This document shows, piece after piece, positions 42,868 to 54,588 of a DNA stretch of 64,000 nt. The notes under the pieces were generated by a model that worked only from the letters and a program-made list of their open reading frames with translations, had not been told where the DNA came from and did no database searches. Source of the DNA: Cladosporium sp. IMV 00045 (lineage: Eukaryota > Ascomycota > Dothideomycetes > Cladosporiales > Cladosporiaceae). Numbering within the stretch: position 1 is the first letter of the stretch; each line of letters starts with the position of its first letter. The stretch covers positions 1-64,000 of the forward strand of contig MSJI02000118.1 of assembly GCA_001931905.2 (NCBI GenBank), given 5' to 3'. Both the position numbers and the translations under genes were made by a program.

Positions 42868-45800
42868 TCAATAATAGCGGAACGAGTTCTGGTTGACCGG
42901 TACTCCGTCTTTGGTCTGATCCGAAGTCATCTTTGGGCGATAGACCTTTCTATTCATGGCTTCGTAGTTGACTGGTGGCATCCTGCCGGGGTGGCCAGGC
43001 AAGCCACCGTTCGCGGCCTCAGTGCTCTGCGCGGCGAGCTTGTCACCAAGATTACCGCTCATACGCTGCGGCTTAGGAGAGGCAATGTCCGCTTTGCCGT
43101 TCTGTGCAGCTTGGTTTTGCTGTCCAAAGAATTGCGGAGTAGGACCGACAAAGCCATGGCGGTTGCCACGAGCATTTTGGAAGTTCCCGAAAGGCGCGGT
43201 GAAGGCCTGCTGCGGAGAAGTGATACCATTCTCCTCAGGGGTCGCACCACCTGAGGTCGCATTGAGCCCAGCCCAACGCGCGTCGAAGTCCTGGATCTTG
43301 GACTGCAAACGACGCCCATAAGGCGTATGGCGGATCGTAGGCAGAATGTGGCGAAGGTTGTTGGCCATTTCGACCTTCTGGTCGTCATCGGCGAAGTCGA
43401 AAGCCGTCTGGACCACATAGTTGGCGAAGGAATCACGGAGCAGCTTCTCAAGCTCTTGAGCCGGGATGATCTCCCCAATCAACGAGCGGCGGGACTCGCT
43501 ACCAGCAACGCGGATACACTTTTCGATCACGTTGGAGCTAAACTTCTGCTTGGACAGCAGAACAACGCTGCCTTGGAAGTGCTGGCAGAGAGGCTCGATG
43601 AAGGACGACTGACCAAGATCAAGGATGTACTGTACGACGTAATTGCCGAACGGGTCCTGGACAAGACTGAAGGCGTGGGTGCTGATCTGACGTACGAGCT
43701 CGCTCTTCTGTGCGCCTGAGGCATGGTCGACACAGCGCTGTAGCACACAACATCCGTGGCGGTGGGTTCCCACCGGAACACAGTGAACACCCACGGCATC
43801 GAAGATGAACTGAGCGTCGGTCGAGTTCAGATGATTGAGACACTTCTGGATGACGTGGTTACCGTTGAGGTCTTGGATCAGCTGAACAACGTCGTAACGC
43901 ATAGCATCGATGATCATCTGGGTTTGCTGGGGAGTAGAGACGTATTCGATCATCTTCTGCAGAGCGCGGGTACCGTGCTGGTTCAGAGCAATCTGAGTCA
44001 TGTTCTCCATGCAGTTGCCAATCAGGACCGTGCGCTGCTCGTCGTTGCAGTTTTCGAGGAGTTTCTGGCAAAGGTAGTTACCGAATGGATCGGTCATCAG
44101 CTTGACGATACTTGGGTGGACTTCCTCGAAGATCATCTTGACAGTGGCTTCATCGCGCTCGTCAAGCTTGCGCTGCAGAAAGCGGCATCCATGCTGATCG
44201 GTGCAGAGAGCCAGAATTTCTGGCTTCAGCTCTTCGAAGTTGACGTTATTGAATCTGGCAAGGTTGTCCTCAGTGTTGCCATGTCTACGCTGCGGTCCGT
44301 TGCTGCCAAAGTGGGCATTGGGCCCGCGAGACGCGCCACCAACAGCATGGCCTTGAGGAGGCTGAGGGTGAGCGTAGGGCTGTTGGAAGCCACCGTACTG
44401 CGACTGATCAAATGGCGGGAACTGAGGCTGACCAGGGAAACCGCCGTTGAGGCCCATGTGAGCAAATCCATTGGCAAGGCCGTGCATACCGTTTGGCATG
44501 CCGTATGGGCCAGCGCCGTAAAAGTTCGGCGGGAAGGGAGGCGGAGCCATGACCGGCGGGAAAGAGTGCTGGTATGGGTTGTTGGCAAGGGCTGGGTTGA
44601 AGGGCTGAGCGCTGGCCTGGAAGCCAGTCTGAGCTTCGTTGCCGTTGGTCTCTGGCTCTGCTGGTGCCTGAGCAGGGCTGGTCACGTCTTGTGGTGTGTT
44701 GTCAGAGTGGTTGATGCCGTTGGACATGCCGTTGGAGTTACCGTTACTAGTAGAGGTGTCGTTCTCATGGATAGTAGTTGTGGAAGGGTTGCCCTGGCTC
44801 ACAGGCTTGATGGCACTCTTCGAAGGGGACGTCACGCCATTGACGCTCTTCAAAGTCGGGATGTCGTTTGTAGAGTAAGAGCTTACCGCATTACCGTTCG
44901 TCAGGCCACGAGGCGGTGAGGATCTCAAAGATGGACGCTGCGGCTCGGTGGCAAGATTGAACTCAACGGAGCGACGGTTGTTTGCAGTCGGCTTCTCTTG
45001 TTTGGCCAATACACTTCCAATACCAGCGATGTTGATGTCGTTGTTTCTCAGAGCTGACGGTGGAAGAGAGATGCGGTGACGGCTAGCCGTGGCGCGGTCG
45101 GTTGGCTGCTGCTCACCGTTTGTCTGACTTGAGGCAAGGTCAAGCGCGGCTGCAGGGTTTCCAAACGGGGCAATGCCGTTCTCTTCGCGGCGAATAAGCT
45201 TAGGGAAGCCGTCTGCGGTGTGTTGTACTTGCAGGTAGGACCTGCCGTCAGATGGCGAGACCTGAGTGCTCTTAGAGATAGGTCTGACAGGTCTATCCTC
45301 ATCGTCGAAGAGGAAGCTCGTGGTGTTGACAGGTCCAAGCACACTGGACAAGTCTGGCAGATCAGATCGCTTGCGGTCGTGGCTTGTCACCGGCATGGAG
45401 TTGCGATTGGGGCTAAATTTTCATTCCTGTCAGCCATGACTTCTCCCAATCGGGAAGGTATTGAGTGCGATCCAATGCTCATGCGGACAGCATAAGATGA
45501 AAAGCCAAGTCGTCACCCGATTGGCTCCCCATGCTCGAACTAACGCATTTGGCAAAGCAGATAATGATTCTGATGCCAAATTGCAGGGACTGAATGGAGA
45601 CGGTGAACGAGGTTTGGTCGGAGTTGGAAAGTCACTTACTTTGCGGCAGCACGGCGCAAGCTTGAGTCAAAGTTGTACAGAAAGTCGTCGGCCTCGTCCT
45701 CGTCGTCTGACTGCCTGCGAGAGCCAGGCATAGAGTGCGATGGCAGGTTTGAGGAGGACGATGTGAGCGGGCGAGCGTACTTGAACGGCGGCGAAGTAAG

Positions 45801-46811
45801 CTGAGTCGCTGCGCGCGCAGGCCTGTTGACTATGCCGGGAGAAGTCAAACTGGCAGAGCTGTACCGATTCGGCTTTGAAAAGATGGACGGAAAGGCGTCG
45901 GCATACTCGGGCGGAGTCGTGGGCTCGCTCTGTGCAATCATCTGGGCCACGGCATCTTCGTGGCGCATGTGGTCATCAACCTCGCGGCGGGTATCCGGGT
46001 CAACTTCTGCGATGAATGCCTGAATCCTTCTCTGTTCGGCCAAAAGCTGTTCGTAGTGGCGGTACTTCTGCTCGGACTATTCGTCAATGTCAGTATTTGA
46101 TTGAAATTCACGAACAGACCACACCAATGTATTCCGCTAAACAGACGATTGGGAGATTGAAAGGCGGGCCCAGGCGGTCCAGAAAAAGGATATGACTTAC
46201 TGGAGAGAGTCGCGAGAATGTACCATTCTGCTGCGTAATTTGTCAGTGCCTATTTCCACCACTTGCAACTCACGAGGAGTTGGTTCGATTTGCTCTCATT
46301 TGCAGCAACCCATTCCAGTGTCCTTTTTCCGTATTTCCTTCTCTTCTCTTGCGTCTGATTGTGGCCACGGTTCCATCACAGATTCATGCGAGAAGCGTCA
46401 TCTCTCGATTTTTCGGGTGCACGCTTTCTCCAGAATTATGGCCACGATCCGGACGTATACTGCCTGCGGCACCTTTGATTCCTCAAGACGCCAATCGTTC
46501 TTGTCCTTTTTTGCAGAGCTCCTCGTCCCACTCCTTGCGCTAGATTAGACTAAAGCACTCACCTGTGTCGTATCACCAGCGGCCTGGCGGCGCTGTTGCC
46601 CGATAGGCGAAAGCGTAGGGAGTGCGTTCGTGGTGAACCTGCGCGTCAAGCCGGCTCTCGTCTCGGTCATATTGTTCGTGGTCGATGAGCCAAGCATGCC
46701 TGCACTGAGGCGGTTGGAGTTACGGGGCGGAGAGAGAGGGTTGTTCGCATAGCCCGGGAAAGGAACGCTGTCCTGCGGCGACTGAGGGCCGCGGTAGCTG
46801 CTGAAGGCCAT
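42868..46811 (-). CDS. Pumilio/Puf RNA-binding protein (four exons, about 1086 aa)
   Basis: Cytoplasmic post-transcriptional regulator binding UGUA-type 3'UTR elements. The long frame below 45396 is only the last exon. Upstream exons are 46811-46563 (MAFSSYRGPQSPQ...AAGDTTQ), a micro-exon 46230-46201 (QNGTFSRLSP) and 46076-45640; the last is 45412-42868. All phases join, giving NPNRNSMPVTS across the final junction. Introns are 332, 124 and 227 bp, long for this window. Residues 1-630 are disordered, Ser/Pro/Asn-rich, with a Pro/Gly/Phe-rich stretch before the Pumilio domain (about 630-955). Eight repeats show core residues HGCRFLQ, FGNYLCQ, HGTRALQ, NGNHVIQ, HGCCVLQ, FGNYVVQ, FSSNVIE, FANYVVQ. 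They resemble Puf4/Mpt5. The micro-exon acceptor is a CAGCAG tandem. Confidence 0.88.
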
Positions 46812-49156
46812 GGCGGGTGGGGAGTGCAAGCGAGATTCTTCTCAAAGTCAGCCTGGAAAGGAGCTTTCGGACTCGCAAGAGACCGTGTCGACGTCGCTGT
46901 CGAAGGTTGGCTGAAGACGTACGCTTGCGGAGACGTGGTTCCTCCTTCTTCAGGCCCGGCCGCGAGCCAATGGCGTCGAGTCCGACAGCGCTGGGAGAGG
47001 GAGGCGATACGTGCAAAGCAGGAGATCAATAAAGACAGTGGTGACGGCTGCGAACAACACAACGAGAACAAAAGGACGAGGTCGAGGGCGGCGGCGGGGA
47101 GTGCTGGTGGTGGTTCTCCACGTAGGTAGGGAACGACGTCGGTCGGCGCTGGGCTTGGCTTGAGAGCTGTGGCACGTCTGGCTTCTCCAAAGAGAGTGAT
47201 GAGAAAGCCTGGCGGAGGCGGATAATGCTGCGCTACGGCCAACGAGACGTTACTACGTGCCACTGCTACTCCTCCTGCTCCTACTAAACAGCCTCAGAGC
47301 GTCTTAGCGCCTTGATTTCCTAGCCGCGCGAGACGTCGGCCACACACCCACGCCAGAATCTCGCCGTCTGCAACACGGTGTGGATAAGCCAGCCGGGTCG
47401 TCTTGCGTGGAGTTTCCCTGCATATCCTCTCCCAGACTCGGTTTCACTTCTCATTTTACAGGGTCGCGAAGTCTGCCCTTGCGGCAATCAACGCCCGTTG
47501 CGCTGGAGCCGGTATATCTGCAAGCATGTCTTCTGCGGCGGGCAATACTCCCTCGACCTTCGTGGCCGCGACGAACGGTCAGCATGCGTAAGCGAGTCCG
47601 ACTTTGCTTTCTTCACTTGGCTTGATCTCGCCTCCGCGTTGAGATACTGCCTCGAGTGTCTGGCCGTCTATCCCTGCGGCCTGCACGAGTCTAGCGCCCC
47701 ATGACGTGCCGAGGGTCTCTGCTGGTTCCAGTCCAGCGCAATCATCTGGATCCATCTCAAATCGAGATGGCGGGAGCTTCACAGCCCAACGTCGCTTCTT
47801 TCTTCTTTGACTCATATGCTACCTCCATACTCTCCTCTCATCGTTCCATCACCGTGGGGGTGGTGGGCAGGTCGGTCAAAGTAGGTCGGCGGGCGCACGA
47901 ATCGCCCGCCCTCGTTTGTTTATTATACACACACGCTTTCGGTAAGTCGGGCCATCAACGTTCTTCTAGCCAAAACCTTCGAGGCGATCTTTGCTGCCAG
48001 CCATAGCACACCTGCGGCTACTGCCTTGAGCTTGATGGGGTCACAGGCTGACAGTACTCCGTGCACGATTATTTCCTGGGGCAGTCCATCGTGGATGCAT
48101 ATGTGTCGATAGCCAAGGTTATTACGGTGAGTCCTTCAGAAGCTTCACCGCTCCTTCATGCTTTTTACTATAGCGCTAGTCAGTTCTATTGCGACGGTGT
48201 CAAGTGGGGGCTTTCGTGAGCGCTTCTCCACGCGGCAAAAGCTCGCAGGTCGGGTCTTTGATTCCTGGTAAAGTGGTGGCTGGCGGCAGTTGTGTATGCG
48301 CCGTCGCTGCAAGAAGAGGTGTTTGTCTGCTCGCACCCTCGTCTTGTCAGATCCTTGGGTCAAGTGGTTCATGCAGGAGATATGATGCTGCCGAGGATTC
48401 TGACGTTAAAGTTGGCTGAAACGAGAAGACGTCCAAGGTTTACTGCAACCTATATCACTGCGCAGAAAGGGTATTGTTGTATCGGTCCTCATGCCGAGAA
48501 CAGTCTTACTCGAGCAATCTCAGTGAATTGCTTGACCGTTGATCATCGAGCCCTTTCTGCACGTGTGAATTGCGATAACATGAATCCATCATCTGTGTCC
48601 GTGAGAGCGCCATGACACACGGACTACGACTGAATCAATGCCTGCTGCAAGGATTTATATATAGAGCTTGGCGCATTCGTGATATGTCAACTGTCAAACA
48701 GCCTGCCTCGAGCCGATCAAGTAGTATGCATGCTGTGTTGGCTACTATGGACAGTAGAGTGAAGCAGGGACATACTGATATATGTCCGATCAAGTTCCAG
48801 CGCAGAAGGGCATGGCGCAGATTTTGATGCTCTCGAAGCAGGCTCGGAAGTTCGAGAAAACAACAAAAAAGCTGTCTCATTCTAGGTAGAGAGTTGACCT
48901 CAATCTTCGACTCGTCGATATCTGTTTTCTCGAAATACCATCACGAACTAGTAGATGAAATGTAAGGAATGCCTCAGGCTGCCCGGCATCTCGGGGGCGC
49001 TACCGGACCGCGCCATGCCGATCGCAAGCTTTCTCTTTGCGACTCTGTACAAGCAACGCGCGAATGGGTAATCAAGATGTCCAAGTAATTGTCTGAACAG
49101 ATTACTCCGCCGCGTACTCTTCAATCCAGCGACCTCGTGCTCGTGTGGAAGTCAAG
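46812..49156. other. Long divergent region between Pumilio and RPC2 genes
   Basis: 2.3 kb, the longest gene-poor stretch. 46812-47300 is GC-rich Pumilio promoter and leader. From 47526 to 48889 there are isolated coding-like segments with splice-like borders (listed separately as a possible gene). The last 100 bases are the RPC2 leader. Confidence 0.5.
47526..48889 (+). CDS. Possible intron-rich small gene, structure unresolved
   Basis: Three protein-like pieces lie in order on the + strand. The first starts at an ATG (47526) and runs MSSAAGNTPSTFVAATNGQH to a gtaagc donor at 47588. The second (48055-48126, 24 codons) reads YSVHDYFLGQSIVDAYVSIA, then KVIT; it is bordered by a ctgacag acceptor and a gtgagt donor. 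The third (about 48806-48889), after gcgcag, reads KGMAQILMLSKQARKFEKTT and ends KKLSHSR at a TAG. The first donor is phase 2 but the second piece reads in phase 0, so at least one further exon would be needed and I could not place it. I recognise no family. It could be a small intron-rich gene, a decayed gene or coincidence. Confidence 0.3.
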
Positions 49157-52100
49157 ATGCCGCCTCGGGCGAAGAAGACCGGACCTACTGAGGTGCCGGA
49201 AAACTCAGCCTCAAAGGTATATCGCCACATGACAAAAATCTTTATGCATGCAATTCACTCATACCGAAACAGGACGCCTCGACGGCGGCGACCACAAACC
49301 AAACAGCAACGACAAGACCTCGAACTAAGTCGACTGGACAGGGCGAAGCTGGCAATGCAGCTCCGGGCAAGCAAAATGCACAGCAAGCAAAGGCTCCTCC
49401 GAAAAAGCGAGTGGCGGACGAAATGGATTCCGTACTGAAGCCTTTTTACTACAACAAATCTTTGACGGACCCTATCAACACTGCTCGCGACAAATGGAAC
49501 CTCCTACCTGCTTTCCTCCGTGTAAAGGGTCTGGTGAAACAGCACATCGACTCGTTCGATTACTTCACCAATGTCGAGCTCAAAAAGATTGTTCAGGCCA
49601 ATTCCCTTGTCGTGAGTGACGCAAACCCGAGCAAGTACATCGAATTCACCGACATCCGAGTCGGTCTCCCCAATCGCATCGAAGACGACATCCATGGCCA
49701 CCGAGAAAGCAACGTCACACCCAACGAATGCCGTCTTCGAGACATGACTTATGCTGCGCCAATCTATGTCGATTATATCTATCCCAAATCCACTGGGAAA
49801 ACCATGCGTCGAGACGTCATGATTGGCAGGATGCCTATGATGTTGCGAAGTGGAAAGTGCGTTCTGAATGGAAGACCGGAATCAGACATGGCTCTGCTTA
49901 ACGAATGCGCCGTGGATCCGGGCGGATACTTCGTTGTTAGAGGCACCGAGAAAGTTATCCTGGTTCAGGAGCAGTTGAGCAAGAACCGTGTCATTGTCGA
50001 GGAGTTCAAAGGTGTCATTCAGGCATCTGTGACCAGTCACACTTCCAACGTCAAGACAAAGACGTACGTTGTGTGCAGCAAGAAGAATCCGCAGAAGATC
50101 GACTTGCTCATGCTCAAGCACAACTCCTTCAATGAAGATATCCCTGTCGCCATTGCTCTGAGAGCCATGGGTGTTCAGTCTGACCACGAGATTCTTCTTC
50201 TCTGTGCAGGCCAGGATTCTCAGTACCAAGACGAGTTTGCACCCAACCTGGAATATGCGGCGCTTTTGGGCATTCACACGCAGGAACAGGCCTTGGAATT
50301 CATCCACTCGAAGACCAAGGGCGACAAATTCCCTCGTTTTGGTGGACCGCAGAAAACTCCCAAGCAACAAGCGCTCGACAAGCTTGCACAAACTATCATT
50401 CCTCACGTTGAAGTGAAGAATCTCAACTTCCGGGCCAAGTCGCTTTACATCGCTTTCATGGCACGTCGCGTTCTTCAGGTCATGCACGATCCAAAGCTCA
50501 TCGACGACAGAGATTACTTGGGTAACAAACGTCTGGAATTGGCGGGTCAGATGCTTGCACTGCTCTTTGAGGATCTGTTCAAGGAGTTCACGAGACACCT
50601 CAAACTCAGCATGGACAAGACGCTTAAGAAGCCCAATCCTACCAGGGAATTCGACCCGAACGATCATATTCGAGCCTTCGAGTTCAGAATCACTGGCGGC
50701 ATGGAACGTGCTATTTCAACCGGTAACTGGAACCTCAAGCGTTTCCGTATGGAGCGTGCTGGTGTCACCCACGTTCTCAGTCGCTTGAGTTACGTTGCGG
50801 CGCTGGGTATGATGACTAGAATTTCGTCACAGTTCGAGAAGACAAGAAAGGTGTCTGGTCCTCGTGCATTGCAACCTTCACAATTCGGTATGCTTTGTAC
50901 ATCCGACACGCCCGAAGGTGAAGCTTGCGGTCTGGTCAAGAACTTGGCGTTGATGACGCATATCACCACTTCTGACGAGGAAGAGCCCATCCGTAAGATG
51001 GTATTCACCTTGGGTGCAGAAGACGTTACCAGCACGTGCGGCCAGGAAATTTACGGTGAGGGTGCCTACATTATCTTCATTAACGGTACGCCTGTGGCGC
51101 TTACCAGAGCGCCCAAGCAGTTCCTCTTGAGCTTCAGAAGATTCAGACGCATGGGTAGGATCTCCGAGTTTATCAGTGTGCACATCAACCACCACCACAA
51201 CGGAGTGCATATCGCGACCGACGAAGGTCGTGTTTGCCGACCACTGATCATTGTCGAAAAGGGCAAATCGAGGATAACAGCACGCTTCCTGGAATCGCTC
51301 CGCAAAGGCACAATGGACTTTGACGATGCTCTTTCTCGAGGCATCGTCGAGTATCTCGACGTCAACGAAGAGAACGACTGCAACATTGCCGTTTACGAAG
51401 ACCAAATCAACATGCACACAACGCACTTGGAAATTGAGCCTTTCACAGTCCTCGGTGCCGTCGCTGGCTTGATTCCTTACCCTCATCACAACCAGTCGCC
51501 CCGTAACACCTACCAATGCGCCATGGGTAAGCAAGCCATTGGTGCCATCGCATACAATCAACACACTCGCATCGACACGATCCTCTACCTCATGCTGTAT
51601 CCTCAAAAGCCTCTTTGCAGTACAAGGACCATTGAACTGATCCGATACGACAAGCTGCCTGCCGGACAAAACGCCACCGTTGCTGTCATGTCGTACTCAG
51701 GTTACGATATTGAGGATGCCCTGGTCATGAACAAAGCGTCATGCGACCGCGGTTTCGGACGTCGACAGGTCTTCAAGAAGGTCAGCATGCCACTCAAGTC
51801 CTACGGAAACGGCGCGTCAGACAGACTAGCAGACAAGGACCCCAACAACCCCAAGCACAGACGCATCGGTAGAGATGGCCTGGTCGAGGTGGGAGAGAAG
51901 CTCGAGGCTGGCGACAGCTACATGCTCAAAGAGGCACCGCAAAACCAGTTCCAGTCCATCCCTGCATCCCAGCAGAAGTGGTCCCAAGCGCACATGTCCT
52001 ACAAGCTGCCCGACCCATCGTACGCGGACAAGGTGTTGATCTCCACCAACGAAGGCAACCAAACCCTCGTCAAGATCCTCACTCGCCAGACTCGCCGACC

Positions 52101-52845
52101 CGAGATCGGCGACAAATTCTCCTCTCGTCACGGTCAGAAAGGTGTGGTCGGCACCCTCGTGGAGCAAGCAGACATGCCCTTCACCGACCTCGGCATCTGC
52201 CCGGACATCATCATGAACCCACACGGTTTCCCCTCGCGCATGACGGTCGGCAAAATGATCGAGCTCCTCTCCGGAAAAGCCGGCGTCCTATCCGGCGTGC
52301 AGCAGTACGGCACCTGCTTCGGCGGCAGCAAAGTCGAAGACATGGGCGAGCTGCTCCTCAAGCACGGCTTCTCCTACACCGGCAAGGACTACGTCACGTC
52401 GGGCATCACGGGCGAGCCGCTGCAGGCCTACGTCTTCTTCGGTCCCATCTACTACCAGTCGCTCAAGCACATGGTGCAAGACAAGATGCACTCGCGATCC
52501 ACGGGCCCTCGCGCGATTCTCACCCGCCAGCCGACCGAGGGTCGTTCCAGGCAGGGTGGTCTGCGTCTAGGAGAGATGGAGCGTGACTGCTTGATCGCCT
52601 ACGGCGCCTCGCAGCTGCTGCTGGAGCGCTTGATGCTGAGCTCCGACGCGCACGAGGTGGATGTGTGCGAGAAGTGCGGTCTGATGGGTTACCAGGGCTG
52701 GTGCCAGAGCTGCCAGGCCAGTGGTGGCATGGTCACGATGACCGTGCCGTACGCCGCCAAGCTGCTGGTCCAGGAGCTGATGAGTATGAATGTCAGCGCG
52801 CGGTTGAGGTTGGAGGATCAGTTTCCTAGGGAAGCTCCGGCTTGA
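49157..52845 (+). CDS. RET1: RNA polymerase III second-largest subunit Rpc2 (two exons, 1210 aa)
   Basis: Second-largest core subunit of RNA polymerase III, forming one side of the active-site cleft; transcribes tRNA, 5S and U6 genes. Exon 1 (49157-49216) encodes [20 protein letters not shown]; a 56-bp intron (gtatat...aacag) leads to exon 2 (49273-52845). This assigns an N-terminal basic, Thr/Ala/Lys-rich extension of about 65 residues before [20 protein letters not shown]. Conserved blocks include [68 protein letters not shown] (about 966-980), [18 protein letters not shown] and the C-terminal zinc ribbon [16 protein letters not shown] (about 1152-1167). The Pol III assignment rests on the short N-terminal lobe and overall match to Rpc2 rather than Rpb2. 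Confidence 0.95.
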
Positions 52846-53166
52846 TTTTGAGTGGTGATGAGGTTCGATGATGACATCCACGGAGGTTCGAATATTTTTT
52901 TGACGTTTGATTTTTCTTCACAGCATAGCGAAGGGCGTTCTCAATATTTCGGTGGCGGTTGGGTTATGTAAGTGTCTATCAATTATTGTTGTAGACTTGA
53001 CGAGTGTAAAAAGAACAAAATCTATCAAAATAGGCAAAGATCCATTCCGCTTTCCTTTCTCCATCAGCCGTTCACCACCCATCATTGAAAACACAAGTCC
53101 TGCCATACCAGCCCTCCCAACCCCACACTCCCTCCTCCCCATCAATGGTCCCCAGCAAGCAATACC
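52846..53166. other. Convergent 3' region between RPC2 and the HAD gene
   Basis: 321 bases, AT-rich after the RPC2 stop and C-rich towards the HAD stop. No gene seen. Confidence 0.6.
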
Positions 53167-53922
53167 TCACTTCCCCAAACAAGCCACCATCCCCTCCACA
53201 GCCGCCAACGTCCCCTCCGGATTCCTCACAGAAACAGTCTTCAACCCAATCTCCTTGGCCGGATAATCATTCCCGCCCGGGAAAATCGCATCTCCCACAA
53301 AAACCATCTCCTCCAACTTAATCCCACTCGCCTCACTCAACCTCTTCAGCCCATACCCCTTATCGACCCCCTTTTGCGTGACGTCAATACTCGTCGCGCC
53401 GCCCATGTTGATTTCCAGATCCGGCAAGCGAGTTCGCAAATCCGCCTGGATGACGCGCCGTTTGGCGAAGTCGGGGTCCCAGATCGATTTTGCTGAGACG
53501 GGGGCCTGCTGGCCAAGGGCGGAGAAGGTGATTTGGCTGCCGCGGTCTTCGATGCGCTCGCCCCAGGTCTTTTCGGGCACGAAGTTCGTCGCGAGCAGGG
53601 AGGCGTCGAAGGCGGCGACGATATCCGCGCGTTGTTGGGGCGTGAAGAGCTCGGCGTATACGGGCGCCCAGACTTTGGAGGTCGTGTTGTAGGTGTACAG
53701 TTTCGTGCCGGTCGTGGGCATGAGCCAGAGTTTGCTGAGGTCGGCGTGGGCAGGGAGGCGGGAGGCGATTTGGGTTTGGAACTGGGGCCAGTCGCCGCCG
53801 GAGATTATGGCGACGTGGGCGACGGTGAGGAGGTTGGCGAGGGCGGAGGTCATGGAGTCTTGGAGGGGTTGTTTGCTCTCGGCGAGGGTGCCGTCGAGGT
53901 CGAAGGCGACGAGGGAGATCAT
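53167..53922 (-). CDS. HAD-IIB hydrolase, phosphomannomutase-like (251 aa)
   Basis: Haloacid dehalogenase superfamily phosphatase of the IIB (Cof/phosphomannomutase-like) class; cytosolic sugar-phosphate phosphatase or mutase activity is the family expectation, substrate unknown. Motif I FDLDGTLAES (Asp 8 nucleophile, Asp 10), motif II AIISGGDW, the cap-domain block WGERIEDRGSQITFSALGQ, GGATSIDVTQKGVDKGYG (motif III Lys) and motif IV FVGDAIFPGGNDYP are all present. The ORF is intronless and complete, from ATG 53922 to TGA 53167. The cap block and motif IV resemble bacterial HAD-IIB proteins more than the eukaryotic PMM1/2 sequences I know, so bacterial origin is possible. Gene density and composition are like the neighbours. 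Confidence 0.85.
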   Translation of the reverse strand: MISLVAFDLDGTLAESKQPLQDSMTSALANLLTVAHVAIISGGDWPQFQTQIASRLPAHADLSKLWLMPTTGTKLYTYNTTSKVWAPVYAELFTPQQRADIVAAFDASLLATNFVPEKTWGERIEDRGSQITFSALGQQAPVSAKSIWDPDFAKRRVIQADLRTRLPDLEINMGGATSIDVTQKGVDKGYGLKRLSEASGIKLEEMVFVGDAIFPGGNDYPAKEIGLKTVSVRNPEGTLAAVEGMVACLGK

Positions 53923-54588
53923 GTTGGCGGTGGGAGGGTAATCGAATTGTTTTGTTTTGTTTTGTGATCCGCGGGTTTTCGTCGTGAGCTGGTGGTTGTA
54001 TTGGCTTGAAATGAGGTCTTGATAGAGCTCTGTTCTGGGGAGAAATAGATCTCACCAGCACAAGCTGTACCTATACCTTACCTGACCTTACCTTGCATTC
54101 AACCTACAAGACGAAAGACCAGCTGTCCTTCCTACCTTCCAAGAGCTTACGTGGCCAGCGAGAAGGCGAGATGCAGTTGGACTCGATGGGCTAGTTATGA
54201 GTTTCACATTTATCGACACGAGACATTCTTCAATGCCATGGAAGAACCGGGTGTATGATACCTCTCAGGTATTTATCTTCACGGCGGACCTCACCTCACT
54301 TACATATCCGGGTTTTGTGGGCGTGAGAGGCCAATCATGGCTTGCCCGATTATGCAACGATAGGCGTTTGACTGGCGGAATCAAAAGCCGACGCTCGCTC
54401 GCCTCGGGAAGTATGTCCCAATTTCTCCGCCTCGACTGACCAAAGCAGTAGGAACACACTTCGAGCCATCATTGTCTTTTCTCTATGCCCTTATCTGCCA
54501 ATACATCCGTCTATATCACTAATTGAATTGCCGTATCTCTTCAATCTCTCTTCTTGCAGTCCTTACACCACCTGTCAACACACCCAAG
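53923..54588. other. Divergent promoter between HAD and flavocytochrome b2 genes
   Basis: 666 bases with ACCTTACCT-like repeats (about 54069-54096) and a C/T-rich leader before the ATG at 54589. No gene recognised. Confidence 0.6.

Noticed and set aside
43756..44919. 387-codon open frame on the plus strand
   Set aside because: Antisense shadow of the Pumilio last exon; no recognisable features of its own.
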